A stretch of 9,873 nt of DNA from an uncultured Blautia sp. (GCA_900539525.1 UQCM01000079.1:1-9873); one strand, 5' to 3'; shown: positions 1 to 7,406, counted from the stretch's first letter. A program made the numbers and translations. Notes: generated from the letters alone by a model not told the origin.

Positions 1-25
1 GATATGATGCAGAATGCATCATATC
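1..25. repeat. Perfect inverted repeat, 10-bp arms
   Basis: Bases 1-10 (GATATGATGC) are the exact reverse complement of bases 16-25, with a 5-base loop (AGAAT). The hairpin is not followed by a T tract, so it does not read as an intrinsic terminator on the plus strand. Because it sits on the window edge, it may be only part of a larger structure or the tail of an upstream unit. The function is unknown. Confidence 0.6.
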
Positions 26-42
26 TGTGCATCGCGAAGCGT

Positions 43-69
43 GTTACTGGTCACTGAGTGAACAGTAAC
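43..69. repeat. Imperfect 27-bp palindrome (REP-like)
   Basis: GTTACTG (43-49) pairs with CAGTAAC (63-69) and TCACT (51-55) pairs with AGTGA (57-61). The only mismatch is G50/A62 and the centre is G56. No T tract follows. A related string, GGTAACTATTCA, occurs at 9811-9822 near the other end of the window. This suggests a dispersed intergenic repeat family rather than an operator, but copy number cannot be seen from one window. Confidence 0.5.
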
Positions 70-96
70 CTCTCAAAATCGACGTAAACCAACATA

Positions 97-125
97 TTGC
101 AATTTCATCAGATGTATGTTATACT
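97..125 (+). promoter_or_regulatory. Sigma-A-type promoter of the TetR regulator
   Basis: A -35 box TTGCAA (97-102) and a -10 box TATACT (120-125) are separated by 17 bases. The -10 is preceded by TG at 117-118, giving an extended -10. The promoter lies about 40 bases before the start codon at 167. The short direct repeat GAACGAACGA at 135-144, just downstream of the expected transcription start, could be part of an autoregulatory operator, but it is not a clear palindrome and is left unassigned. Confidence 0.65.
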
Positions 126-166
126 TTTATTTAGAACGAACGATTTGAATGAAAAGGGGCGATTAG

Positions 167-760
167 ATGGCGAATTATACAGAAGAACAATGGCATGCCA
201 AAAAAATCGAACTTATGGAAAAATGCTATGACGGTTTTGCCGATTTAGGATTGCACGGCACCGGTATTCGGGGGTTGGCTAAATATTGCGGATATAACAC
301 ATCTATGATTTATACGTATTTCAAGGATTTAGATGATCTGATTATCCAATCCACCGAATACTGTATGAGCAAGGTGGAGCAGGACTTTATGTCGAAAACT
401 CCAACCGATGTGCCGGACTTATGGCGGTTTATTGACGAGATACCATACTGGACGGCAGAAAAACATGGAAAGAAGTACAGACTGATGTATCAAGTGTATA
501 CGCACCCGAAATACAGAGAATACGGTCAGAAATTCTTTGCAGGTGTTGACAAACGATATACCGAATACGCAAAACTCTTAGAAGGCAAGCTCGGTATTCC
601 CTATCAAAAACTGACACCACTGATTTTTATTCTGATTCGAGCCTGCGTACATTACGCATTGTTCGAGGATGAGTTTTATCTGAAATCCCAGATAGAAGTA
701 CTGAAAGAGAGTCTGGAACTCTTTATTATGAAATATAACCCGGAATATTCAAATGCCTGA
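167..760 (+). CDS. TetR/AcrR-family transcriptional regulator
   Basis: A 197-residue protein, the normal length for a TetR-family dimeric DNA-binding regulator. The N-terminal helix-turn-helix lies at about residues 10-57. It has the typical pattern of a helix ending in a Gly-rich turn (GTGIRGLAKYCGY), then a recognition helix with the family signature Y-x-Y-F-K near residues 47-51. The remaining residues, about 60-190, are helical and form the ligand-binding/dimerisation part, which is too variable to name a ligand. The start at 167 is supported by AAGGGG at 154-159, 7 bases upstream, and by a good promoter at 97-125. The next gene starts 62 bases downstream on the same strand with no convincing terminator between, so read-through into the two-component pair is possible. 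GC is about 42% by hand count of part of the gene, lower than the right half of the window. The target is unknown; autoregulation is typical of the family but is inferred here. Confidence 0.9.
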   Translation: MANYTEEQWHAKKIELMEKCYDGFADLGLHGTGIRGLAKYCGYNTSMIYTYFKDLDDLIIQSTEYCMSKVEQDFMSKTPTDVPDLWRFIDEIPYWTAEKHGKKYRLMYQVYTHPKYREYGQKFFAGVDKRYTEYAKLLEGKLGIPYQKLTPLIFILIRACVHYALFEDEFYLKSQIEVLKESLELFIMKYNPEYSNA

Positions 761-810
761 AACAATTATTCCTGATCCTGATATTTCCGGGGTCACTCAA
801 ATTAGAAACC

Positions 811-816
811 GAGGTG
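811..816 (+). promoter_or_regulatory. Ribosome binding site fixing the response regulator start at 823
   Basis: GAGGTG lies 6 bases before the ATG at 823. The GTG at 814, which would add three residues (M-C-T), falls inside this Shine-Dalgarno sequence and has no site of its own. The ATG at 823 is therefore the better start. Confidence 0.7.
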
Positions 817-822
817 TGCACT

Positions 823-1542
823 ATGTATATCGCAATCTGTGATAATGATATGAATGAACAAAAGCAGACCGCATCTGCCCTGATGGCATACTGTGACTGC
901 AGAGATATTGACATTACATACCGTTTATTTTCATCCGGGAGCAGTCTGCTGGAATGTCCTGATCTTCCCATGTTTGATATTATCTTTCTTGATATTTACA
1001 TGCCCGGCGATCTGAGCGGAATCGAAACAGCAAATGCATTAAAGCTCCGACATATCCATAATATTGTGTTTTTAACAGTCAGCCCCGAATATGCCCTCGA
1101 AGCATTTCAGCTGAATGCCCTGCACTACATCATGAAGCCGGCAAGCCCTGATGACATTGCCGAAGTGATCACACGTTTTTCTGAACGCCAGCTGCCCTCC
1201 AGAGCGACTGTCACAGTTAAAATGAAAAAACAGACGCTTCTGATTCCTCAAAACAAAATTGTTTTTATTGAAATCATGAACCGGATCTGCACCATCCATA
1301 CACTGGATGGACAGTACTCTTTTTATGCGACTCTTCGCGATATTTCAGAACAGCTGGATGAAACACAGTTCATTCAGGTAAACCGCAGCTACATTATCAA
1401 TGCGGAATACATCCTCAGCTACACGACTTCTTTTGTCACAATTCACGGAAATAAAGAAATACCTGTTTCCAGGATGAACCGTGATAAAATTATAAGTTCC
1501 CTGGAAAACTATCTTTTTACATCTGTACGCAGACAATCATAG
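823..1542 (+). CDS. LytTR-family response regulator (AgrA/ComE type)
   Basis: A 239-residue two-component response regulator. The receiver domain covers about residues 1-118. It has the acidic pocket D7/D9 in ICDND, the phospho-acceptor D57 in FLDIYMPG, T85 in FLTVS and K105 in YIMKPAS, so it looks phosphorylatable. The output domain, about residues 135-235, is a LytTR DNA-binding domain with the characteristic motifs near its end (QVNRSYIIN, then PVSRMNRDKI). Such regulators usually bind pairs of short direct repeats in promoters. ATG at 823 is chosen because GAGGTG at 811-816 is well placed. The histidine kinase gene follows after 14 bases and is surely its partner. Whether it controls the convergent synthetase operon cannot be told from the sequence; no clear pair of LytTR-type direct repeats was recognised upstream of 9776. 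Confidence 0.92.
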   Translation: MYIAICDNDMNEQKQTASALMAYCDCRDIDITYRLFSSGSSLLECPDLPMFDIIFLDIYMPGDLSGIETANALKLRHIHNIVFLTVSPEYALEAFQLNALHYIMKPASPDDIAEVITRFSERQLPSRATVTVKMKKQTLLIPQNKIVFIEIMNRICTIHTLDGQYSFYATLRDISEQLDETQFIQVNRSYIINAEYILSYTTSFVTIHGNKEIPVSRMNRDKIISSLENYLFTSVRRQS

Positions 1543-1556
1543 GACGGTGTGAAACT

Positions 1557-2903
1557 ATGAGTTACTATTTGATGCGAACTTTCCTTGGATACCTATTGCA
1601 GATTTTCCCCTATGCCATGATTTCCCTGTCACCGTTTACAGATTCTTTCCGCCACAGGAAGAACACCGTCATGATGTTTTTTTCTTTTCTGGTATTGGCA
1701 TTTGCTGCCCTGTTTTCCTTCCTGTCCATATCTTTTACCAAGTATCTTCCAGATATGGATTATGCGTTAACCAATACGCTTTTCTTCGTAACTGTTATCA
1801 TCTATTTCATCTTTTTCATGTACGAAGTACGTGCCATCTGGCAGATTAAAATGCTGGTTTTTTTCTTCGCCATAGCGATCGCACAGTTTGTCACAGAAAT
1901 GCTGAATCTGGCTATGCTTCTGTCGCCCCAGCTGTTCCCGCTGGACAACTACCTTTACAACGGGATCTACAATCCCCTCCAGCTTCTGCTCTCGTTTCTG
2001 GTGATTCCCTGGACTTTGTACTTTTTAAGAAATATTCTGCTTCCGATCAAAAAGATGATGGATTCAAAAATGTGGAGTACGATTTGCATTTTCTGTATTG
2101 CATTTTATCTCCTGTACAGCGTAACCTTCATACTGACCCCTGATTTTGATGAGATTACCCTGTACAGCATTTATCTGAGATTCCTTTTTAACATCCTGCA
2201 TCTCTCCAGCTATTTTGTACTTTTTCTTGCGATCCATAAGATTCTGGTCAATCAGAGAGAAAAACAGACACTGGAACAGATGATTGCCTTAAGCAGCCAG
2301 CAATACCAGCAGATCGTAGCAAATATGGAACACACCAGGAATCTCCGCCACGATATGCACCATATTCTCAGAATGGTTTATGCAATGATCTGTGATGGAA
2401 AGGATAAAGAAGCAGCGGAGCTTATTCAGAGTTATACAGACCGGATTCAGGTATCTCCTATGAAAAATTTCAGTAATTCCTATACGATCAATACGATTTT
2501 GAATTACTATTATGATATGGCTTCAACGCATGAGATTTCCTGTGATTTTTCTGTTAAGAATATCCCGGCAACCATTCCTATGGAAGAGTCTGACGTCTGC
2601 ATCATCCTTGGAAATCTTCTGGAAAATGCGGTGACCGCCTGCCTGTCTCTTCCTGCCAAGTCCCGGTTCATCAGACTCCACATGAAAAGACAGGGTTCCC
2701 TTCTGATTCTGACAATTGACAACTCTTACGGAAAAGCTCCAGTCATGACAAACGGAACCTATCTCTCTACGAAGAATATCTCTTCCGGATATGGCATATC
2801 AAGTGTTCGGAAACTGGCAGAGAAATATCATGGGACAGCGAAATTCAGCCATGAAAACGGTGTTTTTTCCGTCAGCATCCTGCTGGCAGATGCGCAGCAA
2901 TAA
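1557..2903 (+). CDS. GHKL sensor histidine kinase (AgrC/ComD-like)
   Basis: A 448-residue membrane sensor kinase of the AgrC/ComD-like class. The N-terminal 230 residues hold about six to seven hydrophobic segments (roughly 8-26, 38-60, 70-90, 97-122, 138-160, 172-194 and 205-231), the usual polytopic sensor of kinases that detect peptides. A short coiled linker (about 232-260) leads to the phosphorylation site H265 in LRHDMHH. The ATPase part has the N box with N353 and N357 (LGNLLENAVTAC) and a G box GYGISSVRKL at 411-420, close to the C terminus, as in the HATPase_c_5 subfamily. It starts 14 bases after the response regulator, with a weak GGACGGTG as ribosome binding site. No short AgrD-like signal peptide gene or AgrB-like processing protein is seen nearby, so the signal is unknown. 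Transcription ends at the terminator just downstream. Confidence 0.93.
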   Translation: MSYYLMRTFLGYLLQIFPYAMISLSPFTDSFRHRKNTVMMFFSFLVLAFAALFSFLSISFTKYLPDMDYALTNTLFFVTVIIYFIFFMYEVRAIWQIKMLVFFFAIAIAQFVTEMLNLAMLLSPQLFPLDNYLYNGIYNPLQLLLSFLVIPWTLYFLRNILLPIKKMMDSKMWSTICIFCIAFYLLYSVTFILTPDFDEITLYSIYLRFLFNILHLSSYFVLFLAIHKILVNQREKQTLEQMIALSSQQYQQIVANMEHTRNLRHDMHHILRMVYAMICDGKDKEAAELIQSYTDRIQVSPMKNFSNSYTINTILNYYYDMASTHEISCDFSVKNIPATIPMEESDVCIILGNLLENAVTACLSLPAKSRFIRLHMKRQGSLLILTIDNSYGKAPVMTNGTYLSTKNISSGYGISSVRKLAEKYHGTAKFSHENGVFSVSILLADAQQ

Positions 2904-2909
2904 GTTATG

Positions 2910-2937
2910 GGAGCTATTGTCAGCTCCTTTTACTTTT
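2910..2937 (+). terminator. Intrinsic terminator after the two-component genes
   Basis: GGAGCT (2910-2915) and AGCTCC (2922-2927) form a 6-bp stem with a 6-base loop, followed by TTTTACTTTT. It starts 7 bases after the kinase stop codon. The T tract overlaps the stop codon (2930-2932) of the convergent Lgt-like gene. On the minus strand the hairpin is followed by CATAACTTATTG, which is not T-rich, so it acts mainly for plus-strand transcripts. Confidence 0.75.
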
Positions 2938-3715
2938 GCTCAGAAGTATGTCCGGAATATCTTCTGAAATAAAACAAAGAAATCATACAGAGAAGCAGTG
3001 CGGTAATCTGTATAAAGTTTACTCCCAGAATCTGGAGATATCCTCTCTGATCCATAAACAACTCCGAGATAAAGATCACAGTTCCAAATCCCAGTAAAAG
3101 GATGCCGAATAAATGGCGTCCTTTCCGGTGAATCCGGACAAGCAGCAGCAGCATGACTGCCATAGCTGCCATCTCAAAGATCTGCGACGGAAAGACAGGG
3201 TACTGCACTTCCACCGAATCAGGGAACCGTATCGCACCCGGACCATTATAGGGTTTTCCATAACAGCAGCCGGCCATCAGACACGACAGCCGGTTGAAGA
3301 AATGCTGGATAACGATAAAGAATGACAGGCTGTCCAGGACTGTCGCCATCTTCTCTTTTGTCACTTCTGTACGCAGCACCCTTGAAAACAACCGGTAAAT
3401 CAGGGGATAGAACAGGGCTGCCGCCAGCACACGCCCGATAAAGTGTGTTCCCAGATGTCTGACCACATGATCGGATAATTCTTTCAGATCCTGAAAATCC
3501 ATATATCCAAGCTGCCGAACGAGAGTGCCAAAATAACTTCCCACAAACATAACAGTTACAAGAGCAGGCAGAGCAGCCAGGATATCCTTTCCGCCCGTCC
3601 CCCGTGCTTTCCATAAAAAGAACAAAAATACAGCCATCCCCGCCACTGTCCCCACATTGATAAACAGTTCATAGCTTTGATACGTTCCAAAAGGAAGCTT
3701 TATCATTTCACACAT
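2930..3715 (-). CDS. Lgt-like integral membrane protein (divergent prolipoprotein diacylglyceryl transferase family)
   Basis: A 261-residue polytopic membrane protein with about seven hydrophobic segments (roughly 16-36, 46-66, 93-112, 126-145, 178-195, 202-219 and 229-251). The central signature N-R-L-S-C-L-M-A-G-C-C-Y-G-K-P (141-155) followed by P-S-Q-I-F-E (176-181) matches the Lgt fold pattern R-x-G-N-F-x-N-x-E-x-x-G-x-P...P-x-Q-x-Y-E, in the paralogous form with a GCCYG core. R142 fits Lgt Arg143, but the Asn146 position is C145. The Arg239 position appears to be I214, before E218, and the H-G-G motif is replaced by HFIGR at 91-95. It is therefore probably not a housekeeping Lgt. True Lgt moves diacylglyceryl from phosphatidylglycerol to a lipobox Cys thiol; here a related transfer or lipid-binding role on another acceptor is inferred. 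The start is set by AGGAGG at 3722-3727, 6 bases before ATG 3715; a longer reading from 3760 has no such support. It overlaps the synthetase stop codon by 8 bases, which suggests coupled translation. Confidence 0.8.
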   Translation of the reverse strand: MCEMIKLPFGTYQSYELFINVGTVAGMAVFLFFLWKARGTGGKDILAALPALVTVMFVGSYFGTLVRQLGYMDFQDLKELSDHVVRHLGTHFIGRVLAAALFYPLIYRLFSRVLRTEVTKEKMATVLDSLSFFIVIQHFFNRLSCLMAGCCYGKPYNGPGAIRFPDSVEVQYPVFPSQIFEMAAMAVMLLLLVRIHRKGRHLFGILLLGFGTVIFISELFMDQRGYLQILGVNFIQITALLLCMISLFYFRRYSGHTSEQK

Positions 3716-6700
3716 ATCTTTCCTCCTGTTTTGCAAGGAACTCTGCAAGCATCCCTGCATGTGTTGTCGTCATATAGTGTCCTGCATTCTTTATTCTCCA
3801 GACAGGATATTTTTTTCCCAGCCACTGCTCCCACTGATGCTTTCGCACCGGGAAACCTGCTGTCAGAAGATCTCTTTCTCCGTAGATCAGCCTTACATCC
3901 GTTTGCCAAAGCCGGATTCTGCAGTCACGGAAGAACATACCGCTCTTATGGCTGTCCAGCAAAAATCGCCTCCACTGAGTCTTCGTAAGCTTTCTTTTGC
4001 TTCCATAAAGTACAGAAAGAATCGCCTCTGTCTTTCTCTGGCCCAGCAGATCCCATACCATCTCCCCCTTTGCGCTGCACTGGTACGGCAGTGCACCGCA
4101 CAGATACAGATGACGGACATCTTTTCCTCTCAGTTCCAGAAGCTTCGCCACGGCAATGGCAGCCGCAGAACCTACACAGCAACCCATAATCGATAACTCT
4201 GGAATATCTTCCAGTACATCTGCTGCTCTTTTTGCCATCTGCCAGACGCTCTCCTTTTCCAGAGTTTCCATATTCAGAAGCGAAAGCTGGATTCCTTTCT
4301 TCCACAGCTTTCCTGCCAGTTCCGTAAACAGTGTAAATTCACTGCCGGCATAGGGTACCGCAAACAATACATGATCTGATATTCTCTCTTCTGTAAGCTT
4401 TCCGTTTCCGTCAAAATACAGCAGAATCTGCGGCTGTTTTTCTTCTTTTTTCCTGCTGCCCAGAAATTCCCTCAGTTCCTGAACCGACGGATGTTCAAAA
4501 AAATCTCGATAGCTAAGCTCATACCCTGCAGCCAGCATATCCGAGATGATGAACGCCGCACTGATCGAATCAAGCCCGCACTGCAGAAGATTGTCACGAT
4601 CTGAAAAAACTGCTCCTGTAAAATGGCCTTCCACGATCGTCCGGATATCCTCTCCGGCACACAGGCGTTTTTCTTCCTCCTGAAAGATTTCTGTCAGTTT
4701 CCGTCTGTCTGTTTTGCCGCTCCTTTGCAGTGGAAGTCCGGGCAGGCGGATAAACCGGTTAGGAATCACTCCTCTGGGCAGCTTGCCCTCCAGAAGCTCT
4801 CTCCATCCGGGTATCTCACTGCTGCTCTCATAAAAAACACAAATTCTGTTCTCCCATACGACCAGGCAGCACCTCTCGACACCCGGTACTGAGAGGATCA
4901 GCCGTTCCATTTCCTCAAGATCCACACGGATACCTCTTACCTTCGTCTCCTGGTTCTCTCTTCCCAGATAACAGATCTCACCGTTCGGAAGACGCTTTGC
5001 AAGATCTCCTGTCAGATAATAGTGCCTGCCCTCAAGTACAAGGAAGCGTTTCTTTTCTTCTTCCTTATTATTCAGATATCCGTTCCCCACCAGAAGCCCG
5101 CCGATCACCAGCTGACCGGTTTCCCCTTGCGGAAGCTCCTGATGCCCTTCTCCCCAGACATACAGCTGCGTGTTCCAGACCGGATATCCGATGGGAATCC
5201 TCTCCTCCCCTCCATCACAGAGATGGCAGGAAACATCAATGGTACACTCGGCGGGACCGTACAGATTGACCAGAGCAGTATCCGGAAACAGACGCTGAAC
5301 ACGCTCTGCAAGAGACGAAGAAAGCGCCTCTCCGCTGGAAATCAGATACTTCAGTGACGTCCGGATCTTCCTAAGCTCCGCCTCGGATCTTCCGGTATCC
5401 AGATAGGACAGAACTGCCGATAACATCGATGGTACAAAATGGACGATCTCCACCTGCTCCCCGGCCATTGCTTTTATGATGGCATCCGGAAAACGCTCAT
5501 CTCCCTCCTGAAGCAGACAGCCTCTCCCTCCGCACAGAAACGGAAGCAGCAGCTCCCAGACAGATACATCAAAGGTATTGACCGTCTTTTGCAGAATCCT
5601 GCCCCGCATATCGAACGTTTCTGCCATCCATTCCAGACGGCACATCAGGGATTCTTCGGAAATCACGGCAATCTTCGGATTCCCGGTACTTCCGGAAGTA
5701 AAGATTCCGTATGCGGCTGCTTCTTTTCTGTGCATCCATGGTCCATCACTGGGCGGCAGGTTTAAAAGAATCTCTTTGCTTAACAACAGACAGGGAATCT
5801 GTAATTCCCGGCTGCTGATGACATATTTGCAATAGCCGGCAAATTCCTCAATAATGCTCTCTTCCTCGGAATATCCGATTGGAAGAAAGGCTGCACCCGT
5901 TTTCATCACGGCCATCATGGCAACCGGCAGCAGATAGTCCCTTTTCAGGACAATTCCTACAAAATCTCCCCCGGAAACTCCCTGTCGCATCAAAAAGGCA
6001 GCAAGCCTGTCGATGGCCTCTTTTGCTTCCTCATACGTCAGAGCATCTGGCCCTGCACTCTCCTCCCAGAGCAGATCCTGCGGCTTCTGCTTTACAAACT
6101 CGCAGAAATGATCCCACAGACTCCGTCGGAATGTCCACCTGTCTGTGTCGTTACATTCAGCAACCATATGCAGATAATCGGGATTTACGATATTGATCCT
6201 GCGGATCAGAGCATCCTCACATCCCTGTTCCAGTATGTAAACGAGATTCCGGAACATCTCCCGAACCTCTTCCTCCCCATAATTTGCCGTCTGGTAGATA
6301 AACGACAGGGATACCGCATCCATCCTGTCATTGAGAAGGATCCGCAGAGGAATCTCGCAACAGCCATTAAATAACTCATAACCTCCGTCCGCCTGATCCA
6401 GAGGAAGATAACGGTCATTCCGGTAGGAAATACAGATATCAAACAGCAGATCCTCATGCCCCGACTGTCTTCGCAGGCTCCGGTAACTCAGATTCTGGCA
6501 TTTCATGACAGAGAAGTTCGCTCCCTGGATCCGGCGGCATAATTCCAGATAAGATTCCTCACCGCAGACATTCACCATCACCGGGAGTGTATTTACCATC
6601 ATTCCCATCATATCCAGGTTATTTTTCACCCGGTTAATAAACATCTTTCCTATGGCGACAGTTTCCCTGTTCCGTACTTTGGCGATATACGTGTACAAGG

Positions 6701-7394
6701 CGGCGCTCAACAGGGATTCCATGGAAACTTTCCGGCATCTGCTGACTGTCTGAAGCTTCTTAGTCAGATGTACCGGCAGTTCCTCCGTCAGGATTTCGGC
6801 TTTCCCGTCGGAAGCATTCTCCCTGAGACGCCAGTCCACGGTCACACCTTTCCACTGATCGATCATTTTTGCACTGTATTTTCCCGGCTCCTTTTTCTCC
6901 TCCAGATAGTTAAGGAAGCGTACATCCTCCTCCCTGTCCAGAAGTTCTTCATGATAGTAGCACAGAATATACTGACGGATAGAAGTACTGTCCATGATCA
7001 GGTGATGTGATTTCCCCCAGAGATAAAGTCCGTCCTCCCTGCGGGCAAACAGGGAATCACAGAGCTGTGCATGATAAAGGGTGAGAGGCTTTTGAAACCA
7101 CTGACTGGCAGCAGTGTCAAATGCTTCTCTGGATTCCCCTCTGAAATCCAGAATCTGTGTCTGTAAAGGCTCATATGCTGCCAGATAAAATCTTCCCTGT
7201 TCGTCGAGGCGAAGGCGAAGCGTCGCATTCTTTTGCTGTATTCTGTTTGAGATCTCTTTCGCTTTCTCATCTGTCATTCCTTCCGGCATCTTTACGACTC
7301 CGCCTATATTTGCAATTGCAGGATCCGGACAGGAACAGATCATATCCCATATGTTTCTCTGAATCTCGCTCATTTCATAATACTTTCTTTCCAT
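3708..7394 (-). CDS. Single-module non-ribosomal peptide synthetase, C-A-T-TE, predicted serine-activating
   Basis: A 1228-residue multidomain enzyme. Condensation domain, about 1-400: opening motif EIQRNIWDM (10-18), active-site HHLIMDS (130-136, with Ser for the usual last Gly) and MVNTLPV (266-272). Adenylation domain, about 425-905: TSGSTG (566-571), LYGPAE (711-716), YLTGDL (793-798) and RSGKTDR (891-897). Lining residues D609, V610, W613, H652, I685, S687, L711, I719, D720 and K894 read DVWHISLIDK by comparison with GrsA, very close to the known serine code. Thiolation domain, about 912-978: CGLDS with phosphopantetheine Ser943. Thioesterase, about 1005-1222: PYAG (1014-1017), G-C-C-V-G (1071-1075) with Cys1073 as nucleophile, D1175 in YGERD and H1206 in AGHY. 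The layout equals EntF (enterobactin synthetase F), but no other siderophore genes are near. It starts 12 bases after the protease gene with GGGAG at 7400-7404. The substrate is predicted, not proven; the donor condensed onto serine is unknown. Confidence 0.93.
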   Translation of the reverse strand: MERKYYEMSEIQRNIWDMICSCPDPAIANIGGVVKMPEGMTDEKAKEISNRIQQKNATLRLRLDEQGRFYLAAYEPLQTQILDFRGESREAFDTAASQWFQKPLTLYHAQLCDSLFARREDGLYLWGKSHHLIMDSTSIRQYILCYYHEELLDREEDVRFLNYLEEKKEPGKYSAKMIDQWKGVTVDWRLRENASDGKAEILTEELPVHLTKKLQTVSRCRKVSMESLLSAALYTYIAKVRNRETVAIGKMFINRVKNNLDMMGMMVNTLPVMVNVCGEESYLELCRRIQGANFSVMKCQNLSYRSLRRQSGHEDLLFDICISYRNDRYLPLDQADGGYELFNGCCEIPLRILLNDRMDAVSLSFIYQTANYGEEEVREMFRNLVYILEQGCEDALIRRINIVNPDYLHMVAECNDTDRWTFRRSLWDHFCEFVKQKPQDLLWEESAGPDALTYEEAKEAIDRLAAFLMRQGVSGGDFVGIVLKRDYLLPVAMMAVMKTGAAFLPIGYSEEESIIEEFAGYCKYVISSRELQIPCLLLSKEILLNLPPSDGPWMHRKEAAAYGIFTSGSTGNPKIAVISEESLMCRLEWMAETFDMRGRILQKTVNTFDVSVWELLLPFLCGGRGCLLQEGDERFPDAIIKAMAGEQVEIVHFVPSMLSAVLSYLDTGRSEAELRKIRTSLKYLISSGEALSSSLAERVQRLFPDTALVNLYGPAECTIDVSCHLCDGGEERIPIGYPVWNTQLYVWGEGHQELPQGETGQLVIGGLLVGNGYLNNKEEEKKRFLVLEGRHYYLTGDLAKRLPNGEICYLGRENQETKVRGIRVDLEEMERLILSVPGVERCCLVVWENRICVFYESSSEIPGWRELLEGKLPRGVIPNRFIRLPGLPLQRSGKTDRRKLTEIFQEEEKRLCAGEDIRTIVEGHFTGAVFSDRDNLLQCGLDSISAAFIISDMLAAGYELSYRDFFEHPSVQELREFLGSRKKEEKQPQILLYFDGNGKLTEERISDHVLFAVPYAGSEFTLFTELAGKLWKKGIQLSLLNMETLEKESVWQMAKRAADVLEDIPELSIMGCCVGSAAAIAVAKLLELRGKDVRHLYLCGALPYQCSAKGEMVWDLLGQRKTEAILSVLYGSKRKLTKTQWRRFLLDSHKSGMFFRDCRIRLWQTDVRLIYGERDLLTAGFPVRKHQWEQWLGKKYPVWRIKNAGHYMTTTHAGMLAEFLAKQEERYV
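3722..3727 (-). promoter_or_regulatory. Ribosome binding site of the Lgt-like gene, inside the synthetase 3' end
   Basis: On the minus strand AGGAGG is embedded in the Gln-Glu-Glu-Arg codons near the synthetase C terminus. It stands 6 bases before the ATG at 3715, whose bases overlap the synthetase stop as ATGTGTGA. This decides the start of the Lgt-like gene and points to translational coupling. Confidence 0.8.
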
Positions 7395-7406
7395 AGCTTC
7401 TCCCGT

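Noticed and set aside
761..822. Terminator or separate promoter between the TetR gene and the response regulator
   Set aside because: The only pairing found is a loose CCGGAATAT/ATTTCCGG match around a long loop with no T tract. No clear -35/-10 pair was found, only a short CCTGAT direct repeat.
2930..3715. Naming the membrane protein lgt
   Set aside because: The family fold is clear, but residues needed by the known enzyme appear to be missing, and the context is an NRPS operon.
3677..4353. Several overlapping plus-strand and minus-strand frames over the thioesterase region
   Set aside because: They run through the conserved thioesterase motifs of the synthetase in other frames and have low-complexity, domain-free translations.
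3708..7394. Naming the synthetase entF
   Set aside because: Domain order and serine code agree, but the thioesterase uses Cys and has a different acid position, and no dihydroxybenzoate or siderophore transport genes are seen. The symbol would overstate the case.
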